Assembly (NCBI GenBank): GCA_009176605.1
Contig: SEYY01023348.1
Span: forward strand, 35,001-99,000
Length of the DNA: 64,000 nucleotides
Direction of reading: 5' to 3'
Origin: Armadillidium nasatum
Taxonomy: Eukaryota > Arthropoda > Malacostraca > Isopoda > Armadillidiidae
The position numbers and the translations under genes were made by a program. The notes below the pieces were generated by a model. The model had not been told where the DNA came from, made no database searches, and saw nothing but the letters and a program-made list of their open reading frames with translations. Of the stretch, positions 1-36,483 are shown piece after piece (positions within the stretch are counted from its first letter, which is position 1; the number at the start of each line of letters is the position of its first letter).

Positions 1-1980
<1,980 letters not shown>

Positions 1981-2090
1981 AACAACTCTTGCTGAATAAA
2001 AATTTTCTTACATCAAGATGGCATGACTTCTTTTTCATATTCTCATCATCTCCCCTGGTCTCCCTTATATGATCTACTGTAAAAAAAATT
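1981..2090 (-). mobile_element. LINE 3'-end fragment (CR1-like ORF2 tail)
   Basis: The minus strand reads RETRGDDENMKKKSCHLDV, then RKFLFSK. This parallels the LTRGHNKKNKKKTCHLVV and HFFSNR segments of the LINE fragment at 2686-2895. It is a short remnant of the C-terminal end of a non-LTR reverse transcriptase. Confidence 0.6.
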
Positions 2091-2685
2091 TACTGCTCTC
2101 AGTATTATCAAGAGATGTAAATATTTTGTAAACTTATATCAAGCTCCTTCTTTTAAATTACCTTTCAAAAGAACATTCTTAACTCCCTCACTGCACAACT
2201 ATTTCTAAAGCCAGAAATCATCTTTGTTGTTTTATGTCACACTTTTATTAGATTTTCATCTTTTTATAGCCTACATGAAAATATTGGTGTTTTATTATAT
2301 TTTTATTTTATACTATTTCAGTTTTAATTTGAAATTTTGGTTTTTATTGCCTCTAGATCTTCAAAATTTTAAAAATTTTGGTCTTTTTCCTACATCCTAT
2401 GGTACACAGAGGAGTATAAGAACAAAAGAAAATAAGAGACAGAAGCTTATCAAGACTTCCAATGAACAAATACTAAATATGCCATTCAATATGAATGGCT
2501 CGTTCCAGAATGAAATTTTCCCCATGAAAATGATCAACTCAATCACATTATTATACAGTATATGCAGCATGTAATTTATTAGATAAACTGTAAAAGAAAT
2601 ATCATCTAAACTAACATGTAAAGTCATTAATACCCCCAAAGGAATCTCAAAACCAAGATAAACTGCCCAATAAAAGCTGAGTCAG
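2091..2685. other. AT-rich stretch between two LINE remnants
   Basis: No conserved protein or RNA signal seen. Short open frames here are low-complexity Phe/Leu/Tyr-rich translations. Confidence 0.5.
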
Positions 2686-2895
2686 TCATATTATACCTTG
2701 ATCATCCCACTTGTTTTTAAAAGTTGAAAAAGGGTTACTATCAACAATATCCTGTGGTAAACCATTCCAAAAACTAGCCACTCTGTTGCTGAAAAAATGC
2801 TTTCCCACAACAAGATGGCAAGTTTTCTTCTTATTCTTTTTATTATGACCCCTGGTGAGTCCACTGTATCCTAATAATAAAAGTACCACAATCAA
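2686..2895 (-). mobile_element. LINE 3'-end fragment (CR1-like ORF2 tail)
   Basis: The frame contains HFFSNRVASFWNGLPQDIVD followed by SNPFSTFKNKWDD. This is the hallmark C-terminal block (F-x-R-V-x-x-x-W-N-x-L-P ... F-K-x-x-W/L-D) of CR1/Jockey-type non-LTR retrotransposon polymerases. Only the last ~70 codons survive. It lies in the same orientation as PPTC7, inside its presumed first intron. Confidence 0.8.
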
Positions 2896-3829
2896 TATCA
2901 GAAAATTTTAAATCACCCTTTAATAGTATACTTACTCTAACACTGCATGATGCTGACAATCTCATTTATTATTGCAGCATTCAGTTCCTGACCCTGAAAA
3001 GGAGATCTATAAAATGCTCCTATTCTATATAGTTTACTCCTTATAACAATATCTAACATATAGATTCAAGCTCTAGAACAGTTTTTAATTTCAGTCTCTG
3101 AACAAACTGAATCGTATTTCTGATATTAAAAGCAACACTTACCCCTTTCCTACCAATGTTCTGGTACAGATAAAATTAATCACTTAATTCCAAATACTTG
3201 TAATGAAATCACCTAAAAGGTTTTCATTTAAACAAATCTCTGTAATACAAATTAAAGTTATCTATACCCTAATCTTTAAATACTTCAAGTGGGAATTAAT
3301 CTCACTTACATAAAGGGTAAATCCTCTTTTCCTTTTCTCTCTTCTTGGCTTGAAATGAAATAATTAATTCTAAGTTTTATTTATTGAGAGTGTCTCTTTT
3401 CTCTTATCTAGGCAGACTGCTCCCAAGCACAATAACTATGCTGAAAGTTAGCTGATGAATCCGGATTCCTCACACCTTTGCAGTTAATTGATATTGTGTC
3501 AGAAAATATTTACCTTTTACTCTATGCCTAGATAATTATCCAAGTAAAAAAAACAATGCCACAAATAATATCCAAATTTTCCTCTACTATTACGTTTCCC
3601 ATTAACTCTACTTCTTATTACTAATTATGTGAGAATTTGCATAGAAATAATTAATAACATGAACACCATTTACATTTTTAAAAATTTGCCCTTTACCCCT
3701 ATCCTTGTTTAGTTTCCCAGATTACATGATTCCAATATTTTATCACTGAAAATATTGACACCTTTTCTATCAAGATGGACTCGATCCTCTACAAACACAT
3801 CTCTCATTCCATAATTGCTAATCAAAAAT
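2896..3829. other. AT-rich intronic stretch, nothing recognised
   Basis: Sequence between the LINE tail and a hAT-like end. No convincing exon, RNA gene or repeat boundary. Confidence 0.5.
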
Positions 3830-3945
3830 TAGGGATGGGCTGGATAACTAGTTGCTATCCGGCTATCCAGCCTATTGGCCTTTTTTTTTGGTATCTGGTT
3901 ATCCAGTCAGATAGTACTATCTGACTGGATATTGGACAAAAATAA
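3830..3945. mobile_element. Solitary hAT-like element end with palindromic subterminal motifs
   Basis: Begins TAGGGATGGGCTGGATAAC, the TAGRG-type terminus shared with other elements in the window. Several TATCCAGC/GCTGGATA motifs in both orientations follow, and then a perfect 32-bp palindrome at 3900-3931. The opposite terminus was not found nearby. Confidence 0.45.
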
Positions 3946-4304
3946 AATATGACAGATATTGACTCCCAGAAATAGAAGAGTCACCACAGGTGCTTGGTGT
4001 GTCACATTTGATAGGGAACTTAAAATGCTGGTAGGAAGCATCATTTGCTCTGTGCTCAACATTATGTGCTGGTACAAGTGAGGTATATCCATCTTGCAGA
4101 ATTTCAGAGAGAAAATTGGTGGTTTCCAAATATAAAATCCAAGGTCATGCACTCATATTGCACTTCTGGAAATCATAATTTCATGGATTTTTTTTTTTTC
4201 CAATATGGTGTATCATTTCATTTGCTGCTAATTTGATTGTCCTATTCAAAGACTTATTGTCCTTTCACAGTCTTTGTTTACAATGTTGCTAAATCAGATT
4301 CAAG

Positions 4305-4500
<196 letters not shown>

Positions 4501-4771
4501 ACTGCATTGGAACTGCTCATGATCTACACTCATGATGTCAATCCTAAAGGACTCTTCTGACTGCAACTCAGGCAAAGGGCAACAGGGTCAAAGATCGAAT
4601 CCATCACTCCCAGAAAGTTATGTAATAAAGTTTTAAAGTGTGCAAAAACTCTCACAGACTATTTTTATGTAGAAAATTAATGTCTGCTATTGAACTCAAA
4701 CCAACAACCTTTAAAATGGAAAGTCTTGTACATTAATCACTAAGCTACATCGGTTCAAAAGGAAAATGCAT

Positions 4772-4870
4772 TTGAACCACCATGGCCTAGTAATTGACAC
4801 ATAAGACTAACCATTTTAAAAGTTGCTGGTTCAAGATCAAATAGCAGACATTAATTTTCTATGTAAAAAT
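4772..4870 (+). repeat. tRNA-like SINE head (family C), opposite orientation
   Basis: ACCACCATGGCCTAGTAATT ... GCTGGTTCAAGATC followed by AGCAGACATTAATTTTC mirrors the copy at 4412-4500. A further copy is readable on the plus strand at about 5040-5130. Confidence 0.6.
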
Positions 4871-5164
4871 AGTCTATGAGAGTTTTTGCAGACTTTAAAA
4901 CTTTATTACATAACTGTTTGGGAGTGATGGATTCGACCTTTGACCTCATTGCCCTTTGCCTGAGTTGCAGTTGGGAAAGTCCTTTGGGACTGATATCATG
5001 ACTATAAATCATGAGCAGTTCCAATATATTTTCCTTTTGAACCGACATGGCTTGGTGGTAAACACACAAGACTTACCATTTAAAAGTTGCTGGTTTAAGT
5101 CTAATAGCAGACATTAATTTTCTATATAAAAATAGTATGTAAAAGTTTTGGCAGACTTTAAAAC

Positions 5165-5190
5165 TATATATATATATATATATATATATA
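5165..5190. repeat. Short (TA)13 tract, right arm
   Basis: Homologous position to the 104-bp tract in the left arm of the inverted repeat. Confidence 0.95.
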
Positions 5191-5746
5191 GCTTGAATCC
5201 AATTGTTAAAAAAAATATATTGAAAGGACAATACGTCTTTGAATAGGACAATCAAATTAGCGATAGACATAATATGCCATATTGGAAAAACCACAAATTT
5301 TAATCATTAACATTTTTTAATTTTTTATAGTTTTTTTACAAAATCGTTGGTTGATGAACTGATGAACCAAAAAATAATCATATTATAATCATTTCCTCTA
5401 TATAGGAAAGCTGAGTAAAAAAAATTTGTTGTTCCATTCTAAATTATTACCAGAAAGTTTGAGCAAAAATTATCACATTTTTCCTATAATTTGTCTTCAT
5501 TTTAAATTTTTTTTAAATTTTTCTCTGGAATACATTTTTGCTCTACAGCATCAAATATGACAAAATATGAACAACCTTAGAACTGCCAAAAATATCCTAT
5601 TGTTTAATGTGTCTATACTCAAAATTAAGAAGCTGTGATAAATGTCTCATTTTTAATACAGTCAACATGAGATCATACGACCTTACTTTGTATAAAACAG
5701 TATACTTTGTTGTCATGTCTAGATTCAATGAAATTATCTTACTTAC

Positions 5747-6044
5747 CTAACGCTTCTCCTTTGGTATGATGTGCCATAAAATATGAATCATCACCAAATT
5801 TTCCGGTTTTTGATTTATTAAATCCTAGTGAATGATACTTGGCAAATCCGCTTACAGCAGTAACAAATTTTAACCCTTTCTTGCCTTCTAAAATTGAGGA
5901 ACTAGGATTGGATATATCTGAATTTAGTAGAGAGTTATTTGACGAATTAGATGATGCACTTTGACTATTAGAAACATTTAATCCAAAAATACCATTTACA
6001 AATGCTCTTGAAAAGAGACGCCCATACATCAAAACACTCTGCAT
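5747..6044 (-). CDS. PPTC7: PPTC7 (PTC7-type mitochondrial PP2C phosphatase), first coding exon
   Basis: PPTC7 is a metal-dependent (PP2C/PPM family) Ser/Thr phosphatase of mitochondria, known for control of mitochondrial protein content and mitophagy. This exon encodes 99 residues plus one base. It starts MQSVLMYGRLFSRA, like the vertebrate MFSVLSYGRL start, and carries a basic, Ser-rich presequence-like N terminus. The start of the catalytic fold follows (residues ~57-99). The conserved FGDDSYF at 83-89 supplies the first metal-binding Asp block of PP2C enzymes. I chose the ATG at 6044; no in-frame ATG lies just upstream. The exon ends with a good donor (G|GTAAGT, phase 1), inside the Gly of ALG, where the family continues with VADGVGGW. 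That next exon is not in the window, so intron 1 exceeds 5.7 kb. The N-terminal Asn/Ser-rich insert (about 25-50) is longer than in vertebrates. Confidence 0.88.
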
Positions 6045-6784
6045 TGTCAAAGTTAATGCAAATCTAATATTCTTTTCACACTTGTAATCTCACATAATTT
6101 TCCTTGTTAATTAAAAATACAATACGAATTTTCTTAAGTCTAATGTTACAAAAACTTTTGAAAATTAAACTTTATAAAATTTTAAAACGTAGTGCTTTCA
6201 GAGATACATAAACCTGTATAATTGCGGTATGATCGTTTGTATTATTCTTTTTTAAAATTTAGGTTTTTCACAGTATATATGCTCAAACAGAATTCCTTCT
6301 AATATTTTTTTTTTTTTTTTTTTTAATTATTTAAGCACACTCGGCAGTTGTAGAGCAGACAAAATTTGGAGCAGTGTAGTGAGATAAAAAAAAAATTAAT
6401 ACATTATATAAACAATTTTGAAATGATTAAAAATTTTGGGCTTTAGAAAATAAGTGGTAGCATAGACCAAAAATTATCCTCTTTTATTTCTCAGCTCAAA
6501 ATGTAATTTAAGTTTTGAAAAAAGGTATACTCATACCACACAAAAATTTACTAGGAAGAACCCAACCATAGTCACCAAAATCCAATAAAATAAATCCTGC
6601 ATTTTTAACACTACGACAGAAACTTAATTAATGAAAAATTCTAAATCCAAAAGGAAATAAATTATGATAAAATTATTCATACGCATTAAAAATATCAAAA
6701 AGTTAATGGGTACATAATAAAGGAAAAATTGAATATTATTTGTTTTACCGAGAAGCGGGTAAATGAGAATATTTAATATTTATG
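6045..6784. other. PPTC7 upstream region
   Basis: AT-rich sequence 5' of the PPTC7 start that should hold its promoter. No TATA/initiator pair or CpG-rich core could be singled out. A T-run lies at about 6305-6324. Confidence 0.35.
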
Positions 6785-7604
6785 GTGATTCGTTACAAGA
6801 ATTTGAGGTCGGGGATTATTGATTTTATATGTACCAGTGAATTGAAAGGAAAGGTAAAGTCGTTGCTCTTTATATTAGTAACATAATTCAATCTGTTCAG
6901 AGACTAGAATTTAAACCTATACCAGAGATTGAATCTTTTTGGGTTGATATTGTTAGGAATAGTATGCTATATAGAATAGGAACATTATACAGATCTATTA
7001 GGAGCTGAATACTGCAATGATAAATGAGTTGTGACATTGCGTAATGTAAAAGAAATAGGACTTTTCATAAAACGTGATTTCAATTTTTCTGTTATTGATT
7101 GGGATAATTTTCTTCTACTGATCAGATTAGTTTATTGTTCATCTACTGTAAACAGATAGTTTTTAAGGCAGGTTGTTTATGAGGCTACAAGATTCACTTC
7201 ATTATTTGACCTAATATTTGCAAATCTCAGCTATTGTGAGATGCAGGAGAATTATTAAACTGTTTTTGTGACCCCAATTAATGAGAAAGGTAAAAGGAAT
7301 GATCTTGGAAATTACAGATCAGCTAGTTTGACCTCATTAGTAGTAAAAGTTCTAGAAGGAAATGTTGAAAATTCCAATATAAAAATATTTAGTAGTAATA
7401 AGAATTTGCTAGACTTCCAAGATGGTTTTAGGGAAGATAAATCATATCAGCGAATCTTTAAAATTTATAGAGCATATTAATTGCACGGACAAAGGAGATT
7501 CATGCAGTTGATATTGTATATCTTGATTTTAGCAAGCTTTTGATAGTACCTCATAAATTGCCGATTTGCAAACTATCTCATTGTGGTTTAGTAGGAGTTG
7601 TCCT
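6785..7604 (+). mobile_element. CR1-like LINE, 5' part (endonuclease to RT)
   Basis: Three frames carry recognisable blocks in order. There is an APE endonuclease region (KVVALYISNIIQSVQ, then GTLYRS, then RDFNFSVIDWDN). An RT region follows (GNYRSASLTSLVVKVLE, QDGFREDKS). The RT catalytic-domain block VYLDFSKLLIVPHKLP corresponds to the YLDFSKAFDTVPH motif. Several stops and frame changes make it a dead copy. It continues at about 8266 after an inserted second LINE. Confidence 0.8.
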
Positions 7605-8265
7605 TCACATAAACTAAAAAATGTCTTTGAAACCTCACATCACAATGGTTGCTAGGGCCACCTCAAAGAAGCTGGAAGTTCTGTTTAGACTGCGAAAAAA
7701 TTTTCTTCTTCGAAGTTACTCCAATTTTACAAGGGCCTCATCCGCCCTTGTATGGAGTGCTGCTCTCATACCAGGAGTGGCTCAGGTTTCACCCATCTTT
7801 TGAATAGGGTCGAGTCGAAGGCTAAAAGACTTTTAAACTGTTCGGCTCTTTCTGATTCCCTTGACACTTTATCTTTGCCACGTGACTTTGGTGCCTTGTC
7901 TCTTCTCTATAGGTACTACAACGGCAAATGCTCGAGGGAGCTGTCCACTCGTATACCTCCACCTTTACGGCGTTCTCGTAGCACAAGGGGTGAATTGTCT
8001 TCGCATCAATCTTGTGTAAACATAGGCAACTCTAGGCTTGTCGACTGTGATGACTCCTTTTTTCTGACCACCTCCGTTTTGTGGAACTCTCTCCCATCTT
8101 CTGTTATCTTCCGAATTCGATCTCAGTTTCTTTAAAGCCCACGTCTGCTCTCACCTAAGAAATTTGCGTTAGGTGGGATTTGCAGATTTAAAAAATAAAA
8201 ATTATTCTTTACTTCCTTGCCCTGACACCCTCTCCTTGAATAGGGCTTTGTTCGTGAGCTGTGGC
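7605..8265 (+). mobile_element. LINE-B fragment nested in the CR1-like LINE
   Basis: Encodes the ORF2 C-terminal end of a second non-LTR family. HITMVARATSKKLEVLFRLR is followed by a frame with NRVESKAKRLLNCSALSDSL, LLYRYYNGKCSRELSTRIPP and SVLWNSLPSSV. The same block is seen at 48261-49168, 45943-46473 and 27338-28255, so this is the commonest LINE family in the window. It ends in an AAAAAATAAAAAT-like 3' stretch. CR1-like coding resumes just beyond it, so this copy inserted later. Confidence 0.8.
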
Positions 8266-8600
8266 GATGTGTTTAAGAAAAAATGAATACATGAGTGGTT
8301 GAAAGACAGGGGACAGTGCAGTATTAATAGGAGCTAATATATATGTAGTTTTGTGCTGGAACCTCTTAATTCTATTCTTAATCTGTATCAATGATTTGGA
8401 TAAGGGATTAAAAATTTAGTTTTTAAGTTTGCTGACGGCACTAAGCTGACCTATCCGAAGGATGTATGACTGTTCCATACGACTTAAATAAACTTCTTGG
8501 TTGAGCTTGAAAGTAACAAATAAATTTTAAAAATAAAACGTGTAAGGTTCTTCACGTGTGCTAGCTTTTCTGGTAAGAATTTCAATTATAAAATGTATGG
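8266..8600 (+). mobile_element. CR1-like LINE, 3' continuation
   Basis: Degraded frames still show LNSILNLYQ, then KFADGTKLTYPKD (the FADDTKL block with the catalytic DD altered to DG), DLNKLL and KTCKVLHVC. This is the order expected after the YLDFSKAFD block at ~7530. It confirms that the two CR1-like halves flank the LINE-B insertion. Confidence 0.75.
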
Positions 8601-8644
8601 GAAATGGCTTTGTCTGGGGAGCAGCCATTCATCTTCTGTCCTCT

Positions 8645-8795
8645 ACCGTGGCTCAAACGGTATAGTTATTGATTCATGTGCTTGAGGGGGCCAGTTCGAT
8701 CCCACTTGCAGATCTTAGGTATGTACTACTTAGAAAAGCTACTCTCCTAGAATAGTGGAATGCCCGTGAGATGTGAACTTTTTATTTAAAAAAAA
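8645..8795 (+). repeat. tRNA-derived SINE, family A, copy 2
   Basis: The tRNA-like head (CCGTGGCTCAAACGGTATAG ... CAGTTCGATCCC) is followed by a body with a TTAGGTATGTACTACTTAG inverted motif. The tail is GGAATGCCCGTGAGATGTGA plus an A-run. It closely matches the minus-strand copy at 1-131. Confidence 0.8.
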
Positions 8796-9136
8796 AAAAG
8801 TTATTTTCCTGGTCTGTATACTGTGTACTTCTGCACACGTCAAGGTTGACTTTCAACAATTTTCAGGCATCAGTTCTTCCGTTGTGGTTACGCTTCAAGG
8901 AATCTTTATCCACAAACTACCATCGTAAAACTTTAGCTTTCCGGGCAACTCGGTCAGCTTTACGACTGAGAAGCTGCTTTTCTCTAGTTAGTTGGGTCCC
9001 ATTTGTATAATAAGGATCCATTCTTCTAATTTTATTTTGAATAACAAATAGCCATTCACTTTTTATCTTCAAATCCTTTTCCTTCATGGCAAATTTGAAA
9101 CACTGTCACAAAGTAAAAATATACAATTAAGCTAAG
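8796..9136. other. Short unique-looking stretch
   Basis: About 340 bp of more balanced composition between the SINE and the (GA)n tract; no gene signal recognised. Confidence 0.4.
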
Positions 9137-10932
<1,796 letters not shown>

Positions 10933-10939
10933 TATATAT

Positions 10940-11140
10940 CTATCTTCAATATATGGTAATATTGATATATGGAAATATCAATATTCAATGCAAATTTTTT
11001 TATATTTGTATTATTATTATTTAGCATTATTTTCATTTATACCTATTAATATTATTATTACTATTATTATTTAGTTTTCTAGCGTACTTATTTCACTTTA
11101 TCATAACTTGAATGACCAAAGTTGCCATGTGATACAGGCC
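10940..11140 (-). repeat. Dispersed repeat R1, copy 1
   Basis: The reverse complement matches 36850-37080 and 33960-34215. Shared landmarks are ATGAAATGAAAATTAAATAA-like A-rich steps, ATAATAATATTAATA, a TTATGATAA motif and a GATATATCAATAT block next to (TA)n. Non-coding; class unknown. Confidence 0.65.
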
Positions 11141-11159
11141 TAACAGTTAATAAAAAGGC

Positions 11160-11162
<3 letters not shown>

Positions 11163-11246
<84 letters not shown>
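11163..11246. repeat. (TA)n microsatellite
   Basis: Directly abuts the 5' side of the RTE-like LINE tail. Confidence 0.97.
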
Positions 11247-11249
<3 letters not shown>

Positions 11250-11587
11250 GGTATAGTTGATAGAGCGGAGTAGGGTGTGCTAAAATGTTTTGGACATATG
11301 TGTAGAATGAATGAGGACAGAATGGTGGGCAAGGTACTTAGATCTGAGGTGGATGGTGATAGGGGGAGGGGAAGGCCAAAGTGGAGATAGATGGATGGAG
11401 TGAGAGAGATTTTGGGTGGAAGGAATTTGAGTTTAGAAGAGGGTAGAAGACTTGCAGAGGACAGAGTGAGATGGAGGGCGGTGGTGAAAGGGGTTGATAA
11501 GTAAGAATGGGTATGATTGTAAGAGAATTGTGGCTTGCACCACCCCACGAAAGTGGGAAAGGTGATAGTGAAATAAATAAATAAATA

Positions 11588-11589
<2 letters not shown>
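11247..11589 (+). mobile_element. RTE-like LINE 3' end
   Basis: Degraded C-terminal ORF2 block: a G-H-V-x-R-M-N-E-D-R-like segment, RGRGRPKWR-like and WMDGVREILGGRNLSLEEG-like segments, and a DRVRWR-like end, spread over more than one frame. This matches the 'WFGHVxRM...GRPxxRW...DRxxWR' terminus of RTE-type elements. It ends in a TAAATAAATAAA tail and is bounded by (TA)n on both sides. Confidence 0.75.

Positions 11590-11679
<90 letters not shown>
11590..11679. repeat. (TA)n microsatellite
   Basis: Follows the AATAAA-type tail of the RTE-like fragment, with one AG interruption near 11650. Confidence 0.96.
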
Positions 11680-11684
<5 letters not shown>

Positions 11685-11992
11685 TATTTAATTTTCATTG
11701 AGTACATGGAGAATATATTATTTTTTAAAATTTAGCTTTCGGTTGTAAGATGTATTGTGGTTAATGGTTATTCATAAATATATTTTTAGTTTTTAAAAAT
11801 ATTAAATATGTTACCCTTTTACATTCTTTCAATAAAATTAAGTTTTAGTCTTTGGTGCTTTGTTACTTTTTTCCTATTTCATTTGCAGTAGTACTTATAA
11901 TATTAAGATAAATGATTAATTATAATTTTATAAAATGTAACTTAAAAAGAAAGGAAGTGTTTGAAATAAGGTATGTACTGTATTTCAGTAAG
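11680..11992. other. AT-rich stretch, nothing recognised
   Basis: About 310 bp before the inverted repeat; no coding signal. Confidence 0.45.
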
Positions 11993-12155
11993 CTTCATTT
12001 TATGCATTTGTATCTAATTTAAAAACTGAATTATATTACAAGTTTTTTTTAAAAAGTATATTCTTATTCTTTCACAGTGATGAGAGAATTGGAATTGGTA
12101 GTTTTGCAGGAATCAGGCATTAAATTTTTTTTTCAGCATTGTCCAATCACTAGTA

Positions 12156-12245
<90 letters not shown>

Positions 12246-12388
12246 TAGTGATGGGATAATGCCAAAAAGAAATACCAATTCCAATGCTGACTCTCTTGTT
12301 ACTGTGAAAGAATAAGAATATACTTTTTAAAAAACCTGTAATATAAATTCAGTTTTTATATTAGACACAATTCCATATAATGAATCAT
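11993..12388. repeat. Inverted repeat with a (TA)n core
   Basis: Arms of about 160 and 145 bp are reverse complements. AGTATATTCTTATTCTTTCA on the left matches TGAAAGAATAAGAATATACT on the right, and ATCACTAGT / ACTAGTGAT flank the core. The core, at 12153-12242, is pure TA and itself self-complementary, so the whole block is one foldback. It resembles a MITE with a microsatellite centre. Confidence 0.85.
12153..12242. repeat. (TA)n microsatellite at palindrome centre
   Basis: Occupies the exact symmetry centre of the inverted repeat. Confidence 0.97.
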
Positions 12389-12633
<245 letters not shown>

Positions 12634-12681
12634 TAGATTAGTTTCTAAGGTATCTCAGTCATTTAAATATAATGACTGATT

Positions 12682-30823
<18,142 letters not shown>

Positions 30824-30846
30824 TTACAAATTACATATGACATACG

Positions 30847-30972
<126 letters not shown>

Positions 30973-31092
30973 CAAAAAATATGCAAATATTGTGATTTAG
31001 GCATTATTTAGTCTAGACAAAACGGTTAGATTCTAAATTAATTAATTTTTATTTTTTTTATTTTTTTTTTAAAATTTAATTTAATTTTTGTC

Positions 31093-31098
31093 AATAAA
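31093..31098 (+). terminator. Candidate Rubicon polyadenylation signal
   Basis: AATAAA about 270 bp after the stop; first canonical hexamer downstream. Cleavage would fall within the next 30 bp. Confidence 0.5.
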
Positions 31099-31199
31099 TA
31101 TTCTTAAACCAAAGCTTTAAATACATCTGAGTTGTTATTACCGTGAGTTAAATGGACCCTCTCACGTTAATCTCTTTATTCCAAACAATTTTCACTTAT

Positions 31200-31960
<761 letters not shown>

Positions 31961-32325
31961 GTCGCTCATACTGTAAATATATAAGAACATATTTTAAAAG
32001 GTTAAAAATTATTAATTAGACATTAATAAAAAGTTTACAAAGGAGATTAAAAAACGAAATTTCAAGGTCAATCAATGCACATTCTCATTCTCAAGGCAAC
32101 AGAGAAAAGCTGGAAAAACCACCGAGGAAAACGATGGTACAACATCAACAAAGAAATGCATAAGTAAATTGCAGTACCAAAAAAAAAAATTTCGTCCCGA
32201 CCTTATAATAAATGTATCTGATTTCCCAACTAAACTACGGGTTCTCAATCTTGTGGGTGCGCCACCCTGGGGAGGTGAGCTAAACTGAAAAACGAAATAA
32301 AAAAACTTTTGCTAACTAAAATTTA

Positions 32326-33004
<679 letters not shown>

Positions 33005-33093
33005 GATATAGACATGTGAAGGGGTGTGGCCTTATACAATTGTGTAAAAAGGAGTTCATAAACATGAAAAGATTGAGAACCCCTGAACTAAAC

Positions 33094-33959
33094 GATCACG
33101 TAACTCAATCTGTTTATTACTGGATTTTTCACACGGTCCATCTATAATGGGTAACCTAAATATTTTTCTTCTTTTGGTAATAAAAACGCGTTACCTCTAA
33201 TTGCCAAAAATTTATTTTAAAAAAATCACACTTCCCTAAACAGCTATTCTTCCAAACAGAATACACACTCGAGTATGTTTCTCTAGTTCTGAAGATACGA
33301 TTGTTAAAACTATCGTATCTAGCTACTATCTACTACCATTCGGCAATATGTATGAGCAGTTTCCTACTTTTTTTATTACATGATTGTCTAAAGTTTAGCA
33401 TATATCTAGACCTGTTTCCAATTTCCAAACCTTCGCAATATACTATAATACTCTGTTCTCATTTGGATTTCTCTTACTACTTTCCCATGTCTGTATCTTG
33501 TTATATATCTTCAATTCTCCCGTAAGAAAGGGCCTGCTTTCGACGAAGAGAAATTTTCCTTTAATTCTCTCATTGAAATTATTATCGCTTCAGCGGAAAG
33601 TGTAATTAAGGTTACGACAAATTCGTTACCGAGGTAATTCTTCCCGCTTTGAATGCGTGCATTCTATTTCTTTCTTTTTTAAAAAAATTACTGTCGTTTC
33701 CAATTAAACTGCAGAAACTCATAATTCATATATTTCATCCATATAGTAGCAAAATTTATTTTTTATTTTACCAATAATTCCTCTTTAAATGAAAACTAAA
33801 AAATTAGATTCCTTCTGATTTCTCTTCATACGACTTTTCCTGGCACTTTCTTTAAAATGTAAATCAACTTTGCTTTTTCCGATTTCCCCCCCAAAATAAC
33901 TTACCTTTAGCTGAAGTTGAACTTTTCTCTCAAACTTTTCTCTCTATAAATCAATTTAG
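33094..33959. other. Intergenic stretch, nothing recognised
   Basis: Moderately AT-rich, pyrimidine-biased sequence; no coding block or element end. Confidence 0.45.
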
Positions 33960-34004
33960 ACTATTTTATTGTTGTTCTAACATCACCAATCGATCTAACT
34001 AAAC

Positions 34005-34096
<92 letters not shown>

Positions 34097-34215
34097 TAGT
34101 AGTAATAATAATATTAATTGTCATGAATGAAATGAAAGCTAAATAATAATTATACAAATGTCAAAAAATTTCCAAATATCAAAGGTCAGAAAACTTCTTA
34201 ATCTTTACCCCTTTA
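33960..34215 (+). repeat. Dispersed repeat R1, copy 2, with (TAA)n expansion
   Basis: CATGAATGAAATGAAAGCTA ... TACAAATGTCAAAAAATTT ... GGTCAGA matches the R1 copy at 36850-37080. The internal AAT steps have expanded here to about 90 bp (34004-34093). Confidence 0.65.
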
Positions 34216-34532
34216 ATTACAGTACATTGCAGAATAATTACAGTACATTGCAGAAAATTACGAACAGTCGAAGAACAAATATGGCAACCTGAAAACGGTT
34301 GCTTGAATATTCGGATTAAAAAAAAATTTTTTTTTTTTTATTACGTATTTATATTACTTTACCGTAGAGTAATAGTATGTGTAGAATGCATTTAAATATA
34401 TTTTGACTTCATATTTTCAATATAGTGAAAAATAGAGAGATATCGTGCCAGATCGAATCATTATGGAAATATCTAATAATTGAAAATAACTCTTCCATGT
34501 TTGCCTATATCACGTGACCATTCAAGATTGGG

Positions 34533-34579
34533 GCAGCGAAAACTGAAGATAGAAAATTTTTATCTTCAATTTTCGCTGC
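34533..34579. repeat. Short hairpin
   Basis: GCAGCGAAAACTGAAGAT pairs with ATCTTCAATTTTCGCTGC (one mismatch) around an 11-base AT loop. Part of a longer imperfect symmetry running from GTGACC at about 34514 to GGGTCAC at about 34613. Confidence 0.75.
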
Positions 34580-34619
34580 AGCGAAAATTACTGCAGCAAT
34601 TCTCGTGGGTCACTTCCCT

Positions 34620-36181
<1,562 letters not shown>

Positions 36182-36372
36182 TTTGGCTTAGGTTTGTTTT
36201 TGAGTTTCGATATTTTTTGTATCAATATTTTTTTATGTTGATATTTTATTTTAATCGATACCTTTATACCTATAATTTTTTTTAAAACAAATTTTAGTTT
36301 ACGTTTGACTGTCATTGTGGTGCGTTGTTGTTGTTTTTAAATATGAATATTCGAAATATAAGTATAATTTGT

Positions 36373-36476
<104 letters not shown>

Positions 36477-36483
36477 ATTTGTG

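Noticed and set aside
2224-2574. 116-codon plus-strand frame
   Set aside because: Phe/Leu/Tyr-rich translation of AT-rich DNA with no conserved block and no splice sites of note.
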